Positions 47,998 to 57,510 of a stretch of DNA of 64,000 bases are shown in pieces. The translations under genes were made by a program, and so were the position numbers. This DNA comes from JAWKNZ01 sp041391425 (GTDB lineage: Bacteria > Bdellovibrionota_B > Oligoflexia > Oligoflexales > JAWKNZ01): positions 62,001 through 126,000 of the forward strand of contig JAWKNZ010000009.1 of NCBI GenBank assembly GCA_041391425.1. Direction: 5' to 3'. Positions within the stretch are counted from its first letter, which is position 1, and each line of letters begins with the position of its first letter. The notes below the pieces were generated by a model that was not told where the DNA came from, searched no databases, and saw only the letters and a program-made list of their open reading frames with translations.

Positions 47998-48121
47998 TAG
48001 ACTTTGGTTGTGCTTAGGCTAGGTTTGGAGGAGCCCTGATGTGCTTTCTTCTTGTAGGTTTATGAGTGTGTCGAAGGCGCGCTTTAATGAGATATTGTTT
48101 TAACATTGAAAGATTGGATTT

Positions 48122-50019
48122 ATGAGAAGGTCGGATATTAGGAATATTTGTATTATTGCCCATGTTGACCATGGCAAAACAACGTTAGTAGACCACCTAT
48201 TAAAAAGTTCGCAGAATTTTAATAGCCATAAAGGTATTGAAGAAAGGGCTATGGATTCCCACGCTTTGGAGCGAGAACGAGGAATAACGATTCTTGCTAA
48301 AAACTGCTCTACTACTATTGATGGCATTCGCGTCAATATTGTTGATACTCCAGGGCATGCTGACTTTGGTGGCGAGGTAGAGCGTATTTTGGGCACGGTC
48401 GAAGGCGCTATTCTTTTGGTGGATGCCGCAGAGGGTCCCTTGCCGCAAACCCGTTTTGTTTTATCAAAAGCCTTAGAACAAGGGCATAGAATTATTTTAT
48501 GCATTAATAAAGTTGACCGCCCGGAAGTGCGTGGTACTCCACGGATACAGGAAGTTGTCGATGCCACTTTTGACCTGTTTGTAGAACTAGGTGCAACTGA
48601 AGAACAGTGTGATTTTCCTATCATATATGCTTGTGCACGAGATGGCTGGTGCGTAGATAACTATGATTCGATAGAAGAGGTGTTGAGTGGCAATAAGACT
48701 GCCGATTTGAGTCCTCTTTTATCGCAGATTTTGGAGTTTTTACCGGGGCCGCTTTTACAAGAAAATGACGACTTATTTAAAATGCAATTATCTAATCTAG
48801 CATGGTCTGAATATGTTGGTCAGTTAGCAATAGGTAAAGTGGTTTCAGGGGCTGTATGCAAAAACGATCAGTTGTATCGTCTTGGTCTTGATAGTACCGG
48901 TAATGCCATTAACTCACGTTTTCAGGTAACCCGAGTTTATCGTTATGACGGCATGAAGCAAGTCAGTGGAAACTTACGGCAGGTGAGATTGGGGTCATTG
49001 CTGGTTGTGAAGATGTCGAGATCGGCGATACGATTGCTTATAATGCAGATGCTGTGCCTTTTACACGAATATCGGTCGACCTGCCGACAATTCGTATGAT
49101 TTTTACGATCAATACCGGGCCTATGGCTGGCAAGGAAGGTGAGGCGATTCAATCTCGAAAGCTTAAGGAACGATTGTTGCGAGAGTGCAGAGCAAACGTG
49201 AAGCTTTAAGGTTTGAAGAAGGAGAAAGTTCGGAGCAATTTTTCTTATTAGGGCGAGGAGAATTCACAGTTTTCTATTTTGATAGAAGAAATGCGCAGGG
49301 AAGGCTTGGAGTTTATGGTTGGCAAGCCCTTGGTTGTGATGAAAAATGATGAAAATGGCGACCCAATGGAACCTGTTGAACGGGCTGTTTTGGATTTACC
49401 TGCAGCATTCTCTGGTGATGTGACTGAGATGTTTCAAAATCGGAAAGGAATTTTAACGAGTTATGAAAACTTGCCGGGCGACCGTATCCGGCTTAGTTTT
49501 GAGATTCCTGCGCGCGGTCTTTTAGGGATGCGAACGCACTATTTGACGCTGACCAGAGGTGAAGGCTTGTTTACATCCGAACATGTCGGTTATGAGCCAT
49601 ATAAAGGTGATATGAATCATCGTAAAAATGGATGTTTGGTTGCAGACCGCTCCGGTAAAACCACCGAGTATACTTTAAGCCGTTTGGAAGAAAGGGGTGT
49701 GCTATTTTTGAAACCTGGAGTTGATGTTTACGAAGGCATGATTATTGGAGAGTGCTCACGTGAAAATGATATGAATGTTAATCCTACTGTAGAAGAAATT
49801 GACAAATATAAGAAAGACTGGCTCTGATGGTTTGACTATTCTTTCGGGTATCCGTCAGATGCCTTTGGAAGCCTGTATAGAGTGGATTGAAGATGATGAA
49901 TGGATCGAAGTAACTCCAAAAAACATTGGTTGAGGAAGAAGGTTTTACAATGCAATAAGCGTAGTGTAATGATTCTATTGTGCTTATTCAAAATAAAAGC
50001 TAGGGAGGAGCGGGTCTAA
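48122..50019 (+). pseudogene. typA: TypA/BipA translational GTPase, multiple frameshifts
   Basis: The first 280 residues are intact: G1 AHVDHGKTTL, GITILAKN, G3 DTPGHADFGGEV, G4 NKVDRPEVR. Frame is lost near 48980 (continuing as AGEIGVIAGCEDVEIGDT), near 49203 (continuing ALRFEEGESSEQF), near 49266 (QFSILIEEMRREG), near 49800 (LTNIRKTGSDGLTILSG) and near 49931 (NI-RLRKKVLQCNKRSV). Homology continues to about 50019, so the C-terminal domain is present but needs about five corrections, not all in homopolymers. BipA binds the ribosome under stress. As written, only the GTPase and part of the second domain would be made. Decay or locally poor sequence. Confidence 0.85.
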
Positions 50020-50048
50020 TCTATCGGTTTTGCTCCCCTTAATATGTT

Positions 50049-50167
50049 GTAACTATTCAGCGTATTTTTCCTTCAATGTAATAAGCTTGATACATCGTCA
50101 TCCTCATATGGATGACGGGCAGTCAAGGCTTTGAATCGATCAGATAAAAAATACGCTGAATAGTTAC
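50049..50167. repeat. Family A inverted-repeat element, copy 4
   Basis: A 119-base element bounded by GTAACTATTCAGCGTATT and its complement, with centre GTCATCCTCATATGGATGAC. It lies between the convergent typA and degP-like remnants. Confidence 0.85.
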
Positions 50168-50262
50168 AATGTGTTTAATGAATTTTTACCATACTGGATT
50201 TTCATCTTTAAGCCGGACCTTCTTTCAATAGATTTTGATATCATGTACTTCAGGTGGTGTTT

Positions 50263-51369
50263 TAGAATAGATCTTTTTCATTTGGAAGATCTTGATTTTT
50301 AGGGATTTCTTGCAAATGAACATTTAAATAGAGAAAGCCTTTGCCGCGGCGGTATACTTTTAATCTTATTTGGTCTGAGGGGCGGCTTTGGTTGAGAATC
50401 CTTTGCATCATGTTGAGGTCAAATATCTTCTTTTGCCGACACCGCCAATGTTAAATCACCTATCTTTAAGCCGGCTTTATGAGCTGGACCTTCGATGACG
50501 AGGTTCGCAACAATAACTCCATGGGCTTCCCGATGGATCTCGCCTGAATCCCGACATCATCATCTGAAAGAATATTTTTGCCGACAATACTAACCACCAG
50601 ATATCACTTTGCCGAACTTTTTTAGGTCTCCAGTAATTTCTTTTACTGTATTGATAGGAATCGCAAAACCAATGCCTTCTCCCTCGGAGCTGATAGCCGT
50701 ATTAATGCCGATTACGCGTCCTCTAACATCTATTAATGGTCCTCCTGAGTTACCCGGGTGGATTGAGGCATCCGTTTGCAGGAAATTATCATATGGCCCG
50801 GTACCGATAACGCGGCTTTTTGCTGAAATGATGCCACTTGTGACGGTATGTGAAAAGCCAAAAGGATTGCCTATCGCTAGAACTAAGTCACCGATTTTTA
50901 GTTTGTCGCTATCTCCCAAGCTCATAGGATGTAATTCCTGATTTGTATTGACTTTTAAAAGGGCTAAGTCTGTTTTTGGATCGATCCCGATGATATTTGC
51001 TGCTATTTTTTTCTTACTTTTGGCGAATAAGACTTCAATGGTATTTGCGCCTTTTATTACATGGTGGTTTGTAATAATGTATCCGCTTCTATCTAGTATA
51101 ACTCCAGAGCCTAACGAGCTTGTGGTGCGTCCAGTTGGGACCTTTCCTTGCAAGAAAAACTGATACAAATCTAATGTAGATTCGCGGCGAATATAAGTTT
51201 TAGTCCTAATGTTTACAACTCCGGGAATTGCTTTTTCTGCAATATCAGAAAATGATTGTAGAACTATTGCCTGCGCTGAATTTTCCTTGAGGCCCATTGC
51301 TAGACTTGCTAGGCTTAGGTAGAAAAAGAATGTTGTTAGGTTTTTAATCATGTATTGGTACCAAAGCAT
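50263..51369 (-). pseudogene. DegP/HtrA-like serine protease, PDZ region frameshifted
   Basis: A signal peptide precedes a trypsin-like domain with all three catalytic residues: His in GYIITNHHVIKG, Asp in DPKTDLALLKV and Ser in HPGNSGGPL. The frame stops at 50590. Beyond it, a PDZ domain remains legible across frames (VGIQARSIG, then HGVIVANLVIEGPAHKAGLKIGDL, then MMQRILNQSRPSDQIRLKVYRRG) to a stop at 50263. At least three indels are needed. DegP-type proteases degrade or refold misfolded periplasmic proteins. The protease domain alone could still fold, but loss of PDZ would affect regulation. Confidence 0.82.
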
Positions 51370-51534
51370 ATAATCTTTTTATCTCGCTCTGACAAGCTTG
51401 GTCTGGGACCTTAGCCGTATTTGTTATCAGCTTTTGTCAGTTTCTTAATGATCAAGGTTAAAAAAATGCTGGAAATCAAGCTGAATCTATATTTTATACT
51501 GCAATACTAATATGATACACGAAAGCAGGCGACT

Positions 51535-51657
51535 ATGAAAGGGGCTGGGCTTTTATGTAAGGAATTTTTTATCTTTCGCTTAAAATATGAGCGTAGTAAT
51601 AGTTTTTGTCCTTGCTGTAGGCTGGACAACCGAGCAATTTCACGAGATAATCTTTAA
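51535..51657 (+). CDS. Possible 40-residue Cys protein
   Basis: MKGAGLLCKEFFIFRLKYER is followed by a CPCC motif and a polar tail. CAGG lies just upstream of the ATG. AGATAAT and ATTATCT around the stop codon, followed by TTTT, could form a small terminator. No homology is recognised and the length is within chance, so this is tentative. The rest of 51370-51696 shows nothing further. Confidence 0.22.
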   Translation: MKGAGLLCKEFFIFRLKYERSNSFCPCCRLDNRAISRDNL

Positions 51658-51696
51658 AAATTATCTTTTGGGTGGAAATAGAACCAGGGGTATTTA

Positions 51697-54600
51697 ATGG
51701 CAAAGATAAAGCAACTCAGCCAGTACTGGCTATGGGGTATTATTATTTTAGGTGTGGGTGGCCTGTCGGCCGCTCTTGGTATGGGGACGGTAGTTGCTTG
51801 GCAGGTTTTTTTAGGGGATGATACGGCGCTTAGAAAAACCACTATTCTAGCTAAAATTAAAGAAGAGACTACACTTTATTATTTGGATGAAAAGACTAGG
51901 ATTGGTAGTTTTTTTGAATCTAATCATCGACGGTATATATCTATTGATGAAGTCCCTCCTCATGTTAATAACGCGATTATTGCTGCCGAGGATAAAAACT
52001 TTTATCGTCATTTCGGTATTGATCCGGTTGCTCTCATAAAGGCTATTGGTGAGGGGGTTGTATCGGGAGGGCGTTTTCGCCGTGGTGGATCGACGATCAC
52101 CCAACAAACTGTAAAAAATATCATGGATGATTGGGAGGCTAGCTTTTCGAGAAAATTTCGCGAAATGATAAAGGCAATCCAATTAGAACGGCTTTATACT
52201 AAGCGGCAGGTATTAGAATTTTATTTAAACCAATTTCATGTCGCTGGCAATGGTAATGGAATTGGTATCGCGGCTAAATATTATTTTAATAAAGATGTTC
52301 AAGATCTCACCCTAGTTGAAGGAGCTTTTATCGCGGGATCGGTAAAAGGTCCTGGTAAATATAATCCTTTCATTAAATATACCAAAAAAACGCGTGAACG
52401 GGCGAAAGCTTTTGCTAATGAACGGAAAAACTATGTCCTTGATAGGATGTTGGAATTAGGTTGGATTGCTAAGGAAGAGCATGATGACGCTATAAAAACA
52501 GATGTTCCGTTTAACCAAGGCGAGTTTAGAAGTGCCGAAGTCTCTCTTGTTGATTTGGTACGTAGCCAATTAAAGAAGAAAGAAGTTTTAGAAGCCCTCA
52601 ATATTAAGAGTATTCGTGACCTTAATGTCGCAGGGATGCGGGTATACACTACAATCGATTTAGATATGCAAAAAGCTGCACAGCTTGCCATGAGGCGTAA
52701 CCTTTCTAGGTTAGACACCATTCTAAAGGGCTTTATTTCGGAAGATAAAGAGGAATTTAAGCCTCTACGAAAATTAAAACTAAACGAATTTTATTATGGC
52801 AAGGTCGAGGCAATTGAGGGAACAAAGCCCGAAAACATGTCTATAAAACTTTCGTTTGGTTTTCCAAAAGGTGTTATTCCAACAGAATCTCTAATTCGAT
52901 ATGCAAAATTATTGGATTTGCCAATTGGCAATCCTCGTGGTTGGAAACATTATATGGAGGAAATGAAGAAGACAATAAAAGTAGGTGATGTTTTATACGT
53001 AGAAGTGATGGATTATGATAGCGAAACAAATGATGCGGTTTTAGAGTTTCGTAAACGCCCTGATATTAGTGGTGGCTTAATTGCGATAGATAAGGGAGAG
53101 GTTAGAGCTGTCGTTTCTGGATTTGATACCCTTGGATTCAACAGAGCTATGCATGCTAAAAGGCCACCTGGATCGGTTTTCAAATCCGTTGTTTTTTTTG
53201 CGGCAATGCAATTAGGTTGGACGGTCTTAGATCAGGTCAATAACTCAAGACAAATCTTTCCTTTCCAGGGACAGTTTTATTATCCTCGCCCAGATCATGC
53301 AAGTCCTTATCGCAAAGCCTCTATTTTGTGGTCGGGAACTATGTCCGAGAATTTGAGCTCGGTTGCTTTGACTTACCGCTTGGTGGAAAAACTTAATTTT
53401 GAACAGTTTAAAGAGCTTATGGGTTTTATGGGCTATTTGCCTAAGCTTGGAGAGTCTTCTCGTGATTTTCATTACCGCGTGAGTAAGGCTACAGGTGTCA
53501 GTATTGATAATAAAGGAATTGAAGAGTTTCAGCTGAAAAATGCCGTTAATGATATTGCTCCTGATTTAGTTTTTTCGGGTACGCAAAAGCTTCTGAACTA
53601 TTTGGAACGGATGTGGTTGGGAGAGGGATATACTGCTGAATTGAAAAATTTAAATGGATTTGATCGCAAGAAGTTTTCCCTACGGGAATATCGAATTCGA
53701 AGAAATCTCGTAAAGAATAACTTTCGTCGTTATAAGCGCTTAGCTGATGATTTGAGCTCAAATTGGAAGGCCTTGGAAGGTTTTTTGAAGAAAATGAAGC
53801 TGAAACTGCTTTTTCAAATCCAGAAATTCAAAAAATTTTAGAAAAATTTAGAGTACTACCTTCTGCTGGCAATAGACCGGAATTAGGGTATTTTGAACAG
53901 TTTTCTGGTGAAGAATTGCCTAATAGTTTTACGACAGAAGAGTTGTTAAGTATTCAAAATTTTTCAGGAAGGCCTTTGAACGTGCTTGATGTCCAGGCAA
54001 TTTGGGGCAGAAGCGGCTTTTTCTCTTCGGCAAAATCAGCGAATGTGGCGGTGACCGATGTGAAGTTGGCTGGGCACATTCCGTTTGGAACCTTTACTAG
54101 AATAGAGCAATATAAGGATAGCCGTTACGAGGGTGTTCTTAATAGTAGTGATGAGTATGATCTGTTAAGGTATTTTCAACATCATGATTTCCGCGTTATT
54201 TTGGGACTGAATTATTTAGTCAAGCTTAGTAAAGAAATGGGAGTTTATAGCCATTTAGAGCCAGTTTTGTCGTTTCCTTTAGGCACGAATGATATAACTG
54301 CTGGCGAAGTGGCAAAAATTTATCAGACGTTTATTTCTGGAAAGACTTATAAGTTCTTTGAAAAAGGCCCTAGTAACCAATTGACGTTTATTCGGAGGAT
54401 TGAAGATAGAACCGGCAATGTGCTCTATGAAATTAATAATCGTCCTCACCAAGTTGTTAAACCAGTATATGCCGAAGAAATGCGGGAGGTATTAAGAAAA
54501 GTAATAACCCATGGTACAGGAAAGCGGGCAAGAGGCGAGTTGTATATTAGCCTTGATGATGAGGATGGTAAGGCACCCAAAGCGCAAGCCTCTCATAAAG

Positions 54601-55469
54601 GCGAAAAAATTCGAGTTCCTGTATTTGGAAAGACAGGAACCACCAATGATTTTACTACGAGTTATTTTGCTGGTTTGGTTCCTTATCCGATTGTGAAATC
54701 TAGTAGGATTGATCCAGAGAATAGCTATGTTCTTGCTTCGTATGTTGGCTATGATGATAACAAGATGATGCGGCGAGGAAGGATGCGTATTGCCGGTAGT
54801 TCTGGTGCTTTGCCTCTGTGGAGTGATTTGGCCAAAGAAATTATCGAAATAAAAAAGTACCGTGATTATTTAGATCAACTTGATCTTAAAGTCATATCAA
54901 ATAAGCAGTGGCCATTGAAATTTAGCCAGCAAGCTAAGCCTTTAATGGTTGACCTGCCTCGAGGTCTTGTTATCAGAGGTGGTGGGCAAAGTGATTATGA
55001 TTTATGGGATGCCACTGATATTGCTCATACTGGAGAAACTTATGAGAATCCATTTGCCCTTGGTAGCAGTGTCAAGTCCATTGTCTATTTAAATCAGGAT
55101 GTTAGTGGTGGAAGTTGGCAGCCATATCGGGAATTTTCTATGTTTTCAGAAAGATCGGAAGCAGAGGCATTGGCATTGGGTGATAGTAAAAAAACGCATA
55201 ATCAAGTCAATTCTCGTATCGAGCAGGACCCGCAGGCATTGGACTCGTCAGAACGATTGTATGATAATATGGGAAATCGTGTGTCTTCTAGTGTTCCGGC
55301 GGATTCCATTAAGAACGATAGCCAACCAGTTAATAAGGTTACTCCTAAATCTGAAGTGAAAGATCCAGAGCTTGGTAAAATTCCTGAACAGCCTCCTGTT
55401 GATACGGAGTTTGATGGAGAAACATTGGATTCTGATGAGTCGGGGTATGTTGAAGATGACCTCTGGTAA
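51697..55469 (+). CDS. Class A penicillin-binding protein (PBP1A-like), one frameshift
   Basis: A bifunctional peptidoglycan synthase of about 1257 residues. The N-terminal anchor helix (about 11-38) is followed by the glycosyltransferase domain (AAEDKNFYRHFGID with the catalytic Glu, RRGGSTITQQTVKN, QLERLYTKRQVLEFYLNQ) and the transpeptidase: SxxK in PGSVFKSVV, SxN in MSENLSS, KTG in FGKTGTTND. A long helical insertion (about residues 640-720) separates the SxN and KTG halves. The frame breaks at T6 53781-53786; one more T restores ALEGFFEENEAETAF. The C-terminal tail is Pro/Glu/Asp-rich and probably disordered. AGGGG lies six bases before the ATG. Confidence 0.88.
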
Positions 55470-55471
55470 CT

Positions 55472-55724
55472 GAAGAAGCGCACTGAATGAAACGATCTCT
55501 GCGTTGCTTCAGAAAAAAAGCATCCTCATTATGGTAGACATAACTGCGGTCCTTTTTTTCTTTGCGCCTTGATATCGTTTCATTCAGTGCGCTTCTTCCT
55601 AGTTTTAATCTCCTGCTATGGCCTCTGCGTTGCTTCAGAAAAAAAGCATCCTCATTATGGTAGACATAACTGCGGTCCTTCTTTTCTTTGCGCCTTGATA
55701 TCGTTTCATTCAGTGCGCTTCTTC
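55472..55724. repeat. Family D inverted-repeat element, tandem partial duplication
   Basis: The first unit (55472-55598) has perfect terminal inverted repeats GAAGAAGCGCACTGAATGAA and complement. A second, incomplete unit (55622-55724) repeats the interior and right end. The core has GCGTTGCTTC, ATCCTCAT and CTGCGGT at nearly the same spacing as in family B. It lies between the convergent PBP and transglutaminase genes and could act as a terminator for both. Confidence 0.85.
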
Positions 55725-55757
55725 TGAGCATGACTCGTATGTTTTTTACAAGCCTTG

Positions 55758-56930
55758 CTATATTCTGTGTGATTTTTTCCATAGCTCTTGAATTACTGAG
55801 TAATCTAAGCTGCTATCACCCGCACGATCGGGTTTGCGGCGCATTTGCCATAGAAAGTCTGGGTGTTGTCGACTGAGCCACTCACCTCCTATAATGTAGT
55901 CATTTTTGTCTAACTCAAGAGTGTACTGTAGGTGGGTACTAGAAGTTAATGGATTAACTAATTCACGGCTAGGGGATGACTCTTGCAAATACTCCATCTG
56001 TAAGTCGACATCGACTAGGCGTTTGGTACCTGCTGCCGCATGCCGGTAAGATGGGTCGTCTGCCAAATCCCTATAGTTTGAATAGGTAAAATCATAGCCT
56101 ACTATCGGTTGATTCCATACTTCACTGTCTATAACAATATCTGCTACAAATCCCATTTTTAACCTGCTGATATAATGATCTAGAACCATGTGTAAGGAGG
56201 CGGGGTTAGCATCCCGGCATTCGGATTTTATTGGTCTACCATTTAAATCCCTCTCTAAAGTACTGTCATTGCAGCGACCTCCTAAAAAATAGCTGCCGGT
56301 ATTTGCATCGGCGTAGACTCGGACCATTAAAGCTTTGAGATCTGAAGCATAAAATTTCAGTTTGTGGTTGTCTCTAGATACAACTTCGACACTATTACCA
56401 GGTCCGGCGTTTTCAAATATAGCAGCAGGAGCCCAACCATGACACAGGCCAAACCAATATGGCACAATACCATTGCTATTAACGGCATTTCTTACAGCCC
56501 TCTTTTCTCGTTTAGTGATAGGAAAATCTTTATTACCGAGGTAAAGGTCATATTTTTCCGCTGGAGAGAGCTTATTGAGAGCCTCCTGATCTAGACGATT
56601 CACTTCTTCTAAAGTTAATACGTCGTATAAATAATCGTGATATGAGTTACCGAAATTGTTTTCTTGCCAGCGGTTAGCTATTCCCCCTTTATAAGTCGGC
56701 CAATAGTTTCCGCTCCATCCTAAAATTTTGAGCCGACCGTGCTTAGAAATTTTATCTAATTGTTTGACTTCTACTCCTAAGCGCGCACTGGCGTTTCTAT
56801 AGTCTGGGGCTTCTTTAATGGTAGAATGCGAAGTGTCTTCACTACCGCAAGCCGCAATAAAATACAGCGCACCTATAAATAGGATCGGATAATACTTTCT
56901 TTTTTTAGTATCCATACAGCAACGAATCAT
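55758..56930 (-). CDS. Elicitor-type transglutaminase lipoprotein
   Basis: The protein starts MIRCCMDTKKRKYYPILFIG with lipobox IAAC, so it is a lipoprotein; GAGGG stands five bases before this ATG. The mature part matches the TGase_elicitor family first known from Phytophthora GP42: LGWSGNYWPTYKGGIANRW, then the catalytic Cys in WFGLCHGWAPAA. A His candidate is in SLHMVLDHYIS and the third residue in VADIVIDSEVWNQPIVGYDF. These enzymes cross-link Gln to Lys side chains. An envelope-exposed cross-linker suggests surface modification or action on other organisms; the target is unknown. The gene is intact and single. Confidence 0.8.
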   Translation of the reverse strand: MIRCCMDTKKRKYYPILFIGALYFIAACGSEDTSHSTIKEAPDYRNASARLGVEVKQLDKISKHGRLKILGWSGNYWPTYKGGIANRWQENNFGNSYHDYLYDVLTLEEVNRLDQEALNKLSPAEKYDLYLGNKDFPITKREKRAVRNAVNSNGIVPYWFGLCHGWAPAAIFENAGPGNSVEVVSRDNHKLKFYASDLKALMVRVYADANTGSYFLGGRCNDSTLERDLNGRPIKSECRDANPASLHMVLDHYISRLKMGFVADIVIDSEVWNQPIVGYDFTYSNYRDLADDPSYRHAAAGTKRLVDVDLQMEYLQESSPSRELVNPLTSSTHLQYTLELDKNDYIIGGEWLSRQHPDFLWQMRRKPDRAGDSSLDYSVIQELWKKSHRI

Positions 56931-57450
56931 TATTCCCTCAATTCTTTCCACTGGATTGTCGGTTCATGTCCTCGATAGAACGTTTCGCATTATTATAGCG
57001 AGGACTGGTTAGCAAGTAGCGAATAGCAAGTAGTGCGCCAAGTAAAGTGCTTGATATTGGCCACTAATCCAGCTTGGCCAACTCTTCAAAATAGAAATGA
57101 AATTTTTTGATTTTTATTTTGTTTTCTACAAAATCTACTAGTGCCTTATAAATGGGCATTTAATTTAGTTAGATTTGCAGCTTTTTTATTGCAAATAGTG
57201 TGAATTGCTACCCCTAGCTTCCTGCTATTATTAGGCGAGAACTTCCCAGATTTGATTGAAGTATCTACAAAGGGATATGTGAAACCTATCACGACTGGGT
57301 GACCTTATTTTAACTAGCTTACACAGTTTAAGGTTAAATACCGAGGTTGCGGACTCATTTCGCTTTTCTAACTGTAACTTGAGTGCCTTTTGTTGGGCTA
57401 GTCGTATTATTGTCTTAGTCGACTTTATGGATTTGAAGAATTCTCGGCTC
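56931..57450. other. Intergenic region upstream of the Clp gene
   Basis: About 500 bases between divergent genes with no ORF. A short direct repeat AGCAAGTAGCGAATAGCAAG is near 57010. The promoter of the lipoprotein gene is presumably here. Confidence 0.35.
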
Positions 57451-57480
57451 TTGACAATTGGAAAAGTAGACTCATATTAA
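57451..57480 (+). promoter_or_regulatory. Sigma-70 promoter of the Clp gene
   Basis: TTGACA at 57451 and TATTAA at 57475 are spaced by 18 bases, 30 bases before the ATG. GAGAGGAGGAAA just before the start is a very strong ribosome site. A heat-shock (sigma-32-type) promoter is not evident. Confidence 0.6.
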
Positions 57481-57510
57481 CACTTAAGACGTTAGAGAGG
57501 AGGAAATAGC

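Noticed and set aside
55345..55782. A 145-residue minus-strand frame with two copies of RSYVYHNEDAFF
   Set aside because: It is the translation of the tandem family D element and not a gene.
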